This document shows, piece by piece, positions 43,845 to 52,163 of a DNA stretch of 64,000 nucleotides. The notes below the pieces were generated by a model that searched no databases, had not been told where the DNA came from, and saw only the letters and a program-made list of their open reading frames with translations. Each line of letters begins with the position of its first letter. Positions within the stretch are counted from its first letter, which is position 1. Origin of the DNA: G963923955 sp963923955. GTDB taxonomy: Bacteria > Pseudomonadota > Gammaproteobacteria > Eutrophobiales > Eutrophobiaceae. The DNA is taken from the NCBI GenBank assembly GCA_963923955.1, contig OZ000552.1:1178001-1242000 (forward strand), in the 5' to 3' direction. The position numbers and the translations under genes are program-made.

Positions 43845-44827
43845 CTTGATGCCTTGCTTGTTAGTATCGTACTGAAAAATTCAGGTATCCGTTTCTCTAA
43901 CCAATAATGCGCTCGCCAGGGTAGCCTGCCACTGATAAAGCCCACATGCCCGCCGTGTTCACTTGCTTCGAGTTGTATGGAGTCTGATAGTTCATCCCTG
44001 CCGGGAATAGTATCTGCGGTCATAAAGGGATCGTCAACGGCCTGGATGATTAGCGTTGGAATGCTGATATTTTTTAGATACTGGCGTGAGCTGCTCTTTC
44101 TGTAGTAGTCATGGACATCTAGAAAACCATGTAAGGGGGCGGTGATTTGGTCATCAAATTTATAAAAGGTGTTGAGTTGTTTAAGGTTGTCTATCTTGAC
44201 CGCGGCCACAGCATTGCGGTATTTCCGGTGCATCTTCTCTCGCAGGCGGGCTAAGAGGTAGCTTTGATATAGCCTTGACAGCCCGCGCTCAAGCCGCTTT
44301 GCGCTGTCTGCCAACAGGAAAGGAACAGACACGGCAACGGCGGCATCCAGCGGCGGGTCGCTGCCTTCTTCGCCCAGATATTTTAACAGGGCGTTGCCGC
44401 CGAGCGAGTAGCCCACGGCAAACAGCGGACGCTGCGGATGGCGTTGGCGCATGGTCTGGATGAGAAAGGCAATATCGCCGGTGTCGCCGGAGTGATAATT
44501 TCTCGCCAGTCTATTCAATTCCCGGCCACAGCCGCGAAAGTGCATGAACACTCCATACCAACCCCTATCATCAATAGCCTTCATGATGCCGTTGGCATAG
44601 GCCGAGTTGATGCTGCCCTCCAGCCCGTGGAAGACGGCAACGATGGGGGCATCGCGCTCTTCGGTCTTGCATAAGTCCACAAAATCGCCGTCCGGCAATT
44701 CCAGTCTTTCTATGCTGAGCCTGAGCTTGTGTTGGTGCCTGAACAGGGCCGGCCACAGGGTCTGCAGATGCCCGCTCGGCAGCCACCATGCTGGTCTAAA
44801 AGGAACTTTTGCTGGATAACTGGCCAT
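43841..44827 (-). CDS. yheT: YheT-family alpha/beta hydrolase
   Basis: A 328-residue cytoplasmic hydrolase. Opening FRPAWWLPSGHLQTLWPALF is diagnostic for the YheT/ABHD1-3 family; the oxyanion strand is VAVFHGLEGSINSAYANG, the nucleophile elbow VGYSLGGNALLKYLGEEG, and the catalytic His lies in SEHGGHVGFISG. The ATG at 44827 (MASYPAKVPFRP) was chosen because the 24 upstream residues in the longer frame are not conserved-looking. Substrate unknown, probably an ester or lipid. Confidence 0.85.
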   Translation of the reverse strand: MASYPAKVPFRPAWWLPSGHLQTLWPALFRHQHKLRLSIERLELPDGDFVDLCKTEERDAPIVAVFHGLEGSINSAYANGIMKAIDDRGWYGVFMHFRGCGRELNRLARNYHSGDTGDIAFLIQTMRQRHPQRPLFAVGYSLGGNALLKYLGEEGSDPPLDAAVAVSVPFLLADSAKRLERGLSRLYQSYLLARLREKMHRKYRNAVAAVKIDNLKQLNTFYKFDDQITAPLHGFLDVHDYYRKSSSRQYLKNISIPTLIIQAVDDPFMTADTIPGRDELSDSIQLEASEHGGHVGFISGRLPWRAHYWLEKRIPEFFSTILTSKASR

Positions 44828-45204
44828 GATGTGGCTATGATAAAACACGATCCAAGTGAGCTGATAAATCTGATAAATAGTGCTTGCATTCAAGTCCAAG
44901 CCCTTGGGAAGCTAGGCGATCTAAACCAGCCCTTCATGTTAAGCAGTTTCAAGATAACATGATACAGATTATCACGGCGCTGATCAATCTGTCTGCGCCT
45001 GCCTGTTCGTTGCACGAAGACAGCTGTAGACACGTACAGGCAAGCCATGATAGGCCGCGCCAACCATCCGCATGGCCGACACGCTCGGGTGCGGCTTTGC
45101 CCGCAGCAAGCAGCCTATCCATACATCCACATCCTTAAGCCAACGCAGGGCAACGGAAAAAGTAAATGCCATGCCAAGGGCATCATAAACCAGATCAAAA
45201 CAAC
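44828..45204. other. Gene-free stretch between yheT and the type IIG gene
   Basis: No gene could be supported. A minus-strand frame at 44984-45172 reads KPHPSVSAMRMVGAAYHGLP, which resembles sequences that recur as translations of dispersed intergenic repeats in other genomes rather than a protein. A short reverse-complement run links AACATGATACAGATTATCAC-type sequence near 44956, but no clear promoter stands out. Confidence 0.4.
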
Positions 45205-48200
45205 ATGATAAAAAACTATCTCCGCAAAATTCAAACAGAATGGAAAAGCGGTCTTGCCGGCGAGCATAGCTATCGCCCGGCCTTGAAGGAACTGCTTGAA
45301 GGCAGCTTGAGAAATGTGCATGCCATCAACGAACCCGCCCGCACTGCATGCGGTGCCCCGGATTTTGTGCTGCGAAGATCAGGCTTCAATATCGGCTATT
45401 TGGAGGCCAAGGATATCGGCCTCGCCCTGGATGGGGCGGAAAAATCAGAGCAGATGCAGCGCTATCGTGCGGCGCTGGATAATCTGATCTTAACCGATTA
45501 CCTGGAGTTCCGTTTCTTTGCCTATGGCGAGAAGGTCGCCGCCGTTCGCATTGCTAATATACAAGGCGAACGCATCACTTCTCGGCCCGATAACTTTGCG
45601 CGCCTTGGTGCGCTGTTATTGGATTTCAGCAGCCATCAACCCCAGACCCTCACCTCCGCCAAGGATCTGGCCGCGGCGATGGCCCATAAAGCCCGGCTGA
45701 TGAAGGACGTTTTCCTTGGCGTACTACGCAGCAGAGAGAACAGCGGCCTAAAAGAGCAGCACGAGGCTTTCAAAGCCGTGCTTATGCCGCATATGAATGC
45801 TGTACAATTTGCCGATGTCTATGCCCAGACCATCGCCTATGGCCTGTTCACCGCCCGCCTGCATGACGAAACGCCGGCGGATTTTTCCCGCTCTGAATCC
45901 TTGCTCTTGATCCCCAAAAGCAACCCGTTTTTACAATCCCTGTTCTCTTACTTAGCAGGCCCTCAATTAGACGACCGCGTAGTCTGGATCGTCGATGCCC
46001 TGTGCGAGCTTTTCCTGTATGCCGACCTGCAGGCCATCTTGAAAGACTTCCGTATGATGACCGGCGCACAAGACCCCATGCTGCATTTCTATGAGACTTT
46101 CTTAAACGCCTACGATCCGCAGCTAAGAAAAATTCGCGGCGTCTGGTACACGCCGGCCGAGGTGGTTGCCTTCATCATTCGCTGCATTGATGAAATCTTA
46201 AAGACGCATTTTAATCTGACGCATGGCCTTGCCGATACCAGCAAGATCACTGTGCCGCGGCAAACGCAAGACCCGGCACCGCAACAACAACGGGAAATGC
46301 ACAAGGTACAACTGCTGGACATAGCCACCGGCACCGGCACCTTCATCGCCGCCGCCATCAAACATATCTATCAAAGCCGCCAGGAACAGGCCGGGATCTG
46401 GAGCAGCTATGTGGAACAAGACCTGCTGCCGCGCCTGCATGGCTTTGAGTTGTTGATGGCGCCGTATGCAATCTGCCACATGAAGATCGACCTGCTGTTA
46501 AAGGAGACTGGTTATGACATCAGCAAGGCTGCAGCGGGGACTCGGCTGGGCGTATATCTCACCAACGCCTTGGAAAAACACCGTACATGGTCGCAAATAC
46601 CGGTGGGTTTTATTGAATGGCTGACAGCAGAGGCCAACGCATCCAGCGAGATCAAAAACGATACGCCGATCATGGTGGCCTTTGGCAATCCGCCCTATAG
46701 CGGTGTATCAATGAACAAGAGCTATACTGAAAATGATGATTATAAAAAGGAACCCGGCGGCAAGCTAAAACTTGATGAGCGCAAACACTGGCTGGATGAT
46801 GACTATGTGAAATTCATACGCTATGCCGAGAGCCTGATCGAGAAAAACGAAAACGGCGGCGTGGTCGGGCTGATCACCGCCCACGGCTATATCGATAACC
46901 CCACCTTCCGCGGTATGCGCTGGCACCTGCGCCGCACCTTCGATGCCATTTACGTCCTGGATTTGCATGGTAATTCGCGTAAAAAGGAAGTCTGCCCGGA
47001 TGGCAGCGTTGATCAAAATGTTTTCGACATCATGACCGGCGTGGCCATATTCCTCGGCATCAAAAGACCGCGTAAGAACAAGCGCTCAAAAAAGGCCGAG
47101 GTCTTCATCGCCGATCTGTGGGGGCGGCGAGCGCAGAAGCTGGCCGCGCTGGCAGCGGCCGACCTGCAAAGCGTGCAATGGAAAAAGCTGCCACAAAAGA
47201 CCAACATCTGGCGCGCCGAAGGCAAGGGACGCAGGGAATACGAAAAAGGATTTTCGCTAACGGAGATCTTTCCGCAGTACTCAACGGGCATTGTTAGCAT
47301 GGGAGATGAGTTTATTATTACTGATAAAAAACAAACACTAGAAAAACGATTAACTGGTTTTTTATCAAAGCAAATCAATGAACAACAGCTAAAATTCGAT
47401 TTTAATCTGGGAAAGAATTATCCCAAATGGATACTGGAAAATAAAAAAGGTATTGAAATTTCCGCTGAGAAATTTATAAAAATTAGCTATCGACCATTTG
47501 ATGATCGCTGGACATACTTTGATAAAAAGTTGATCTGGCGAACACGAGAAAAAATCATGCAACATTTTCTGCATGGTGAGAACACCGGGCTTGTCTTTTG
47601 CAAACAAGTCAAGCAAGGGGATTTCAATCACATCGGCATTGCCACGAACATCATTGAATCCTCACTCATCTCGAACAAAACCGGCGAGATAAATTACATC
47701 GCCCCGCTTTATCTCCACTACCCTGACGGCAACGAAAAGCCCAATATCTCTAAGGAAATTTGGGCAACGATAAATAATATCGCGGGCGATGCTACGCCGG
47801 AGAATATTCTTGATTATATCTATGCGGTGCTGCACACACCTGTTTATCGTCAAAAGTTCGCCGAGTTCTTAAAGGCCGATTTTCCCCGCATCCCTTACCC
47901 TAAAAATAAAAAGAGCTTTGCGGCATTGGCCGAGAAAGGAGCGCTGTTGCGGCAGCTGCACCTGCTGCAAGGGCCGCATTTTGATCGCTTGATCACCACC
48001 TACCCGGTGGCCGGCGATCATCGGGTAGAAAAGCCGGTTTTCAAAAAAGAACAGGCAGATGCCACGCTCGGAAAAGTGTATATCAACCGTACGCAATACT
48101 TTGGCGATGTGCCGGCGGCGGCCTGGAACTTTCATATCGGCGGCTACCAACCAGCGCAAAAATGGCTGAAAGACCGCAAGGGCCGCACACTGGATGCGCA

Positions 48201-48285
48201 ACAAGTCCGCCATTACCAACACATCATCATCGCCTTAACGCGCACCCATGACATCATGGGCGAGATTGAAAAAATTGGTTTTTAA
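45205..48285 (+). CDS. Type IIG-like fused restriction-methylation enzyme (N6-adenine)
   Basis: A 1026-residue single-chain R-M protein. The N terminus carries a PD-(D/E)xK nuclease core: Pro52-Asp53 (GAPDFVLRRSG) with Glu67-Ala-Lys69 (IGYLEAKD). A helical connector follows. The methyltransferase has SAM motif I at LLDIATGTGTFIAAAI (Asp372 onward) and the catalytic motif FGNPPYSG (Asn495-Tyr498), a gamma-class N6-adenine order. The C-terminal ~400 residues form a target-recognition domain. Such enzymes cut and modify without separate subunits. The ATG at 45205 was chosen from the MIKNYLRKIQTEW start; an in-frame ATG at 45166 also exists. It could instead be a phage-growth-limitation-type methylase, but no partner genes are nearby. 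Confidence 0.82.
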   Translation: MIKNYLRKIQTEWKSGLAGEHSYRPALKELLEGSLRNVHAINEPARTACGAPDFVLRRSGFNIGYLEAKDIGLALDGAEKSEQMQRYRAALDNLILTDYLEFRFFAYGEKVAAVRIANIQGERITSRPDNFARLGALLLDFSSHQPQTLTSAKDLAAAMAHKARLMKDVFLGVLRSRENSGLKEQHEAFKAVLMPHMNAVQFADVYAQTIAYGLFTARLHDETPADFSRSESLLLIPKSNPFLQSLFSYLAGPQLDDRVVWIVDALCELFLYADLQAILKDFRMMTGAQDPMLHFYETFLNAYDPQLRKIRGVWYTPAEVVAFIIRCIDEILKTHFNLTHGLADTSKITVPRQTQDPAPQQQREMHKVQLLDIATGTGTFIAAAIKHIYQSRQEQAGIWSSYVEQDLLPRLHGFELLMAPYAICHMKIDLLLKETGYDISKAAAGTRLGVYLTNALEKHRTWSQIPVGFIEWLTAEANASSEIKNDTPIMVAFGNPPYSGVSMNKSYTENDDYKKEPGGKLKLDERKHWLDDDYVKFIRYAESLIEKNENGGVVGLITAHGYIDNPTFRGMRWHLRRTFDAIYVLDLHGNSRKKEVCPDGSVDQNVFDIMTGVAIFLGIKRPRKNKRSKKAEVFIADLWGRRAQKLAALAAADLQSVQWKKLPQKTNIWRAEGKGRREYEKGFSLTEIFPQYSTGIVSMGDEFIITDKKQTLEKRLTGFLSKQINEQQLKFDFNLGKNYPKWILENKKGIEISAEKFIKISYRPFDDRWTYFDKKLIWRTREKIMQHFLHGENTGLVFCKQVKQGDFNHIGIATNIIESSLISNKTGEINYIAPLYLHYPDGNEKPNISKEIWATINNIAGDATPENILDYIYAVLHTPVYRQKFAEFLKADFPRIPYPKNKKSFAALAEKGALLRQLHLLQGPHFDRLITTYPVAGDHRVEKPVFKKEQADATLGKVYINRTQYFGDVPAAAWNFHIGGYQPAQKWLKDRKGRTLDAQQVRHYQHIIIALTRTHDIMGEIEKIGF

Positions 48286-48307
48286 CGAACTGATAGAATA
48301 ATCTCCG

Positions 48308-48470
48308 TCATTCCTGCGGAAGCAGGAATCCAGACGGGCCCACACAGGAACGTCATTTTAGCATAAGAGCGTCATCCCTGCGGCGGCAGGTGCAGAAAAC
48401 CAGACGGATCCCGCCTACTCTTTACGCGGTTGGATGCCGTGTCAGGCACGGCATGACGATCTTCCTTCCC
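48308..48470. repeat. Palindromic repeats after the type IIG gene
   Basis: Three elements: CGTCATTCCTGCGGAAGCAG + GAATCC at 48308, CGTCATCCCTGCGGCGGCAG near 48370, and GATGCCGTGTCAGGCACGGC + ATGACG near 48431. They fill the 228-base gap between the convergent type IIG gene and ygfZ. Confidence 0.75.
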
Positions 48471-48513
48471 CGCGTTCTCTGATACTCTGAGTGGCATGAC
48501 GATCAGAGCGTCC

Positions 48514-49524
48514 CTAATTGATCGTGACCGAGTAGGGCAGGGGTTGCGGTGCCAGTAAGGGGCCTGCCATAGCGCCGAGGTGTATCTCCCCGGAACTGTA
48601 CCAACCGCGCTCTATCACACAGAGTAATAGATATTGATGCTCGCCGTCATATTGGTCATATTGGCTGGCGTTCAGCACCGTGCCTACGGGGCCTTCCTGC
48701 CCGGCCGCATAGAGCCTGTCACCCACCTGCGGGGGGCTGTGATCGCTCACCAAGGCCAGCGCGGCGCGCGCCTTTACCCGGCCGCGATAATGAACCCTGG
48801 CCACGATTTCCTGCCCCGGGTAGCAGCCCTTGTTAAAATCAAGCCCGTCAATCAGATCAAGATTGATCTCCTGCGGCAGATACTTCTCACTGCTGTCATT
48901 ACCTATCCAGGCTATGCCGGCCAGACTGTTCAGTAGTTGCCAGTGTTGGGTCGCTGTTGCCGAGCAGACGGCACGACCGGCCTGCCACAAGTCCTGCATT
49001 GCTGCTAATTCCCCAAAGACAAGGGCGCGCTGTTTCTCCCGCTCATTGACAGTAAAGCCGGTAATCCTCGGTTGCTCGATGAGTGTATCAAGATGACTGC
49101 TGCGCAGGCCAACACAGATAAGCTCATCGTCCTTGTCGCTAATGCTAACAGCAGCGCGCAGCACATAGCGCTGCAGGCGTTCACAAAGACCATCCTTTAA
49201 CTCTGTGGGCAGGAATAAATAATATTTGGCCTTGCGGCGGAATATGAAAAAGTTGCTGATGACCCGCCCCTTAGGATTGCACCAGGCGCTTAACTGGGCA
49301 TGATTTTCCTCCAGCCTTGAGATGTCGGTAGTGAACTGTGCATTGAGAAAGCCGCCTGCATCCGCGCCGCTGATTTCAATGATGCTCAGATCCGTTAGCG
49401 GCGTGATGGTGTCCGCATCCAGTGCGCTACGGCCTGCGTGATGGGCGGTAGAAAAACGGATAACCAGATTATTACTGAATTGAGCGCCCTGTTCGGCCAA
49501 AAACCTCTGCCAATCTGTCTGCAT
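48514..49524 (-). CDS. ygfZ: Folate-binding tRNA-modification/Fe-S protein YgfZ
   Basis: A 336-residue glycine-cleavage-T-like protein that uses tetrahydrofolate to support assembly or repair of certain Fe-S enzymes. The hallmark KGCYPGQEIVARVHYRG is present, with the preceding INLDLIDGLDFN. LTDLSIIEISGADAGGFLNAQ is the N-terminal fold. The start at 49524 (MQTDWQRFLAEQG) was chosen; the open frame upstream to 49746 overlaps sdhE in another frame. It lies next to sdhE and sdhB, in keeping with its Fe-S role. Confidence 0.92.
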   Translation of the reverse strand: MQTDWQRFLAEQGAQFSNNLVIRFSTAHHAGRSALDADTITPLTDLSIIEISGADAGGFLNAQFTTDISRLEENHAQLSAWCNPKGRVISNFFIFRRKAKYYLFLPTELKDGLCERLQRYVLRAAVSISDKDDELICVGLRSSHLDTLIEQPRITGFTVNEREKQRALVFGELAAMQDLWQAGRAVCSATATQHWQLLNSLAGIAWIGNDSSEKYLPQEINLDLIDGLDFNKGCYPGQEIVARVHYRGRVKARAALALVSDHSPPQVGDRLYAAGQEGPVGTVLNASQYDQYDGEHQYLLLCVIERGWYSSGEIHLGAMAGPLLAPQPLPYSVTIN

Positions 49525-49540
49525 CAGTGGCACCCTGGAT

Positions 49541-49789
49541 TTATTTTTCCTGCAGCGAGCGTAGTTGTTTGAGTAGCGGCAGATAGGCGGTCCTCTCCGG
49601 TATGCTGCGTTCAATGATCCAGTCATAAATATCCAGATCAGCCTCTTCCAGCAGCGCCTCGAAATGCGCCTGATCGGCCTTTGCCAGGTGCGGATAGTAC
49701 TGCTGCAGATAGCTTTCAAACAGCAGGTCCATCTCCTTGATCCCACGCCGGCAACGCCAGGCCAGCCGCGAGAGTTCCGGCGCCGGCAT
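49541..49789 (-). CDS. sdhE: Succinate dehydrogenase flavinylation factor SdhE
   Basis: An 82-residue helical protein (SdhAF2/YgfY family) that promotes covalent FAD attachment to SdhA. The conserved RRGIKEMD near the N terminus includes the RGxxE motif, and LEEADLDIYDWI is typical. It starts 4 bases after the sdhB stop, so it is co-transcribed with the iron-sulfur subunit. Confidence 0.93.
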   Translation of the reverse strand: MPAPELSRLAWRCRRGIKEMDLLFESYLQQYYPHLAKADQAHFEALLEEADLDIYDWIIERSIPERTAYLPLLKQLRSLQEK

Positions 49790-49793
49790 GGTG

Positions 49794-50576
49794 CTAGACG
49801 GTCCGGCTGACCATTAGTTTCTTGATCTCCGCAATCGCCTTGGCCGGGTTTAGGCCCTTCGGGCAGGTGTTGGTGCAGTTCATGATCGTGTGGCAGCGAT
49901 ACAGGCGGAAGGGGTCTTCCAAATCATCCAGGCGCTCGCCCGTGTGCTCATCACGGCTATCGATGATCCAGCGATAGGCCTGCAACAAGGCCGCCGGGCC
50001 CAGGTAGCGCTCGCTGTTCCACCAATAGCTCGGACATGAAGTTGAGCAACAGGCGCACAGGATGCACTCGTACAACCCGTCCAGCTTCTCGCGCTCTTCC
50101 TTGGATTGCAGACGCTCCCGATCCGGCGGCGGTGGGCTTTGGGTCTGCATCCAGGGCTTGATCGAGGCATATTGGGCATAGAAATGGCTCAGATCGGGCA
50201 CCAGGTCTTTGCGCACCTGCATGTGCGGCAGGGGATAGACACGCACCGAACCGGCGATGTCGGCGCTGGCCTTCGTGCAGGCCAGCGTATTCGTGCCGCC
50301 GATATTCATGGCGCAGGAGCCGCAGATCCCTTCCCGGCAGGAGCGCCGAAAGGTCAGGCCCGGATCAACATCGTTCTTGATATAAATCAGCGCATCCAGC
50401 ACCATCGGCCCGCATTTATCAAGGTCAATCTCATAGCTGTCAATGCGCGGGTTTTCACCGCTGTCCGGATCCCAGCGATAGACGCAAAAGGTCTTTTTAT
50501 GCCGCGCCCCGTTTGCGGTTGAATGCGATCTGCCTGGTTTGATTCTGGAGTTTTTCGGGAGGATAAATTGTGCCAT
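49794..50576 (-). CDS. sdhB: Succinate dehydrogenase iron-sulfur subunit
   Basis: A 260-residue subunit of complex II. The [2Fe-2S] site is CREGICGSCAMNIGG, the [4Fe-4S]/[3Fe-4S] ligands are CILCACCSTSCP and CHTIMNCTNTCPKGLNP. It passes electrons from SdhA-FAD to ubiquinone at SdhC/SdhD. Unusually it is separated from sdhA by a type II R-M pair; there are 38 bases between its start and the endonuclease gene stop. Confidence 0.96.
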   Translation of the reverse strand: MAQFILPKNSRIKPGRSHSTANGARHKKTFCVYRWDPDSGENPRIDSYEIDLDKCGPMVLDALIYIKNDVDPGLTFRRSCREGICGSCAMNIGGTNTLACTKASADIAGSVRVYPLPHMQVRKDLVPDLSHFYAQYASIKPWMQTQSPPPPDRERLQSKEEREKLDGLYECILCACCSTSCPSYWWNSERYLGPAALLQAYRWIIDSRDEHTGERLDDLEDPFRLYRCHTIMNCTNTCPKGLNPAKAIAEIKKLMVSRTV

Positions 50577-50614
50577 CGCTCTGCCCTCGCTGTGTGCATT
50601 GATAAGGATTTATA

Positions 50615-51241
50615 CTAGATAAAGTGCCCATCTGCAAACTCCTCGTACGTATCAATCGCAGCAAGTGGTATCTTCCACCATATCTGCCAACTCATAGACG
50701 GCCTGAGACTGAACTCCACGTTGTGTTGATTACGGGTGATAAACTGCTTGCCTTGCCGTGTCCATGCGGCCGGGTCGATCCCCTGCATCAGCGGCGCCGG
50801 CAGGTAGCACAGCCGGTAGATGTGCTGGCGGCCATTGGCATCATCACGCTGGCGATAGGGTACCGAGATGATGGCGGCATTGCGGTCGTTCAGATACGCA
50901 CTGATCGCCACAAGGTCGCCACCAAATCGCCCCAGCCGATGGCCTGACAGGCTTAGCCATGGCTCGCCAGTACTCATTCCCTTGATCTGGCCTGATTTGA
51001 TCTGTACATGATGCTCCCTGCCGTTGGTGACAATCAGAACATCCGCCTTGTCATCATGCCCGGCGGCTTGCCAGCGCGGCAGGTGATTGGCGCTGGTGTC
51101 CGCCTTGATGGCCTTGACGAGCAGTTCTTCCAGCTCCCAACCCTGACAACGGCCACCATCGAACAAGCGGTGATAATCCGCCATGGACTGCCGGAAGTGC
51201 TGCTCCATGCGCGCGGTCAGCCGGTACATTGTCGTATCCAC
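50615..51241 (-). CDS. Probable type II restriction endonuclease within the sdh region
   Basis: A 208-residue protein not named from memory. GHDDKADVLIVTNGREHHVQIKSG looks like a PD-(D/E)xK core in which Asp67 and Lys82 are present but the middle acidic residue is Gln80 (QxK), a variant seen in some nucleases. An acidic helix (WELEELLVKAI) precedes it, as usual. It overlaps the methyltransferase gene by 25 bases on the same strand, which strongly supports an R-M pairing. Site specificity is unknown. Confidence 0.68.
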   Translation of the reverse strand: MDTTMYRLTARMEQHFRQSMADYHRLFDGGRCQGWELEELLVKAIKADTSANHLPRWQAAGHDDKADVLIVTNGREHHVQIKSGQIKGMSTGEPWLSLSGHRLGRFGGDLVAISAYLNDRNAAIISVPYRQRDDANGRQHIYRLCYLPAPLMQGIDPAAWTRQGKQFITRNQHNVEFSLRPSMSWQIWWKIPLAAIDTYEEFADGHFI

Positions 51242-52110
51242 TCCTTGGCGAAGCGCACATAGTCGGGGTTGATCTCGACTCCCAGCCAGTCAAGCTGCAT
51301 CTGCGCGGCGACCACGCATTCCGAGCCGGACCCGGCAAAGGGGATCAACACGCGCCCACTGCTGCCGACGATGCGTGAGCGGAGCAGCCGCCGGGTGAGC
51401 GCCATCGGCTTTTGCGTCGGGTGCCTCATAATATTGCGGTGTCGGCCGCGCTCGGTGGGCGGGAAGGCAGCCTCGCAGTCGTAGCACCAAAACCACCGCT
51501 CGACCGCACCCGCCCCGCCGGCCAAGGCGGGCACCTTGATCACATCCCGCGGCAAGGCGCCGCCGTTGTCGTTATACACAGTCGCCTTACCGCCCCTGGA
51601 ATACCGCCCCGCCGTGTCCTTGCGCGGGCGCCCGATGTTGCCTAGATAGCTCTTGGTATAAGGCTCGCGCAGTTGCTCTATTTCAATCTCCGGCCGCTTC
51701 CTGCCCGGCTTCCACAGGCAGAGGATGCTCTCATGGGCGCGTTGCCAGAAGCGCACGCTCGGCACCGCCTTGTTGGTGTAATGCCAGACCAGCCAGCGCT
51801 GTTCATCAACGGGGAATTGCGCCGCCACCCGTGCCAGTATTTCCGCAAAGCCATAGACATAGGCAACGCCGGACTCATCCAGCAGTTCAAGGCAGCGGGG
51901 CAGCCAGGTTCTAGTCCAGGCCAGGTAGTCCGGCAAGGGCAACTGATCAGTCGTGTTGCCAAAGTCCTTGCCGATGTTGTACGGTGGGTCAATGATGATG
52001 ACATCGAAGGCACAGGCGTCGGACAGGGCGGACAAGACTTCGGCCACATCGCCTTGGATCAATTCAGAAGTGAAGGCAGGGCGCATGACGGGTGCTGTTA
52101 TGCTTGCCAT
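51217..52110 (-). CDS. Type II DNA methyltransferase within the sdh region
   Basis: A 297-residue beta-class amino-methyltransferase. Catalytic motif IIDPPYNIGKDFGN precedes the SAM motif LIPFAGSGSECVVAAQM; MRHPTQKPMALTRRLLRS is the usual linker to it. A WCYDCEAAF segment may bind metal or form the target-recognition part. It begins 53 bases after the sdhA stop and runs in the same direction, and it is followed by the overlapping endonuclease gene. It is unrelated in detail to the methyltransferase at 41.5 kb. Confidence 0.88.
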   Translation of the reverse strand: MASITAPVMRPAFTSELIQGDVAEVLSALSDACAFDVIIIDPPYNIGKDFGNTTDQLPLPDYLAWTRTWLPRCLELLDESGVAYVYGFAEILARVAAQFPVDEQRWLVWHYTNKAVPSVRFWQRAHESILCLWKPGRKRPEIEIEQLREPYTKSYLGNIGRPRKDTAGRYSRGGKATVYNDNGGALPRDVIKVPALAGGAGAVERWFWCYDCEAAFPPTERGRHRNIMRHPTQKPMALTRRLLRSRIVGSSGRVLIPFAGSGSECVVAAQMQLDWLGVEINPDYVRFAKEWIRQCTG

Positions 52111-52163
52111 GTCAAGCCTGTTGCGCTCTTGTTGATCCCACGTTAATCAGCGGGTGCTTGGCT

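Noticed and set aside
44984..45172. 62-residue minus-strand frame with HPSVSAMRMVGAAYHG
   Set aside because: Looks like a translated intergenic repeat; no ribosome binding site.
48514..49746. ygfZ starting at 49746
   Set aside because: The extra 74 residues are Arg/Cys-rich and antiparallel in character to sdhE, which occupies that region in another frame; the normal YgfZ start is at 49524.
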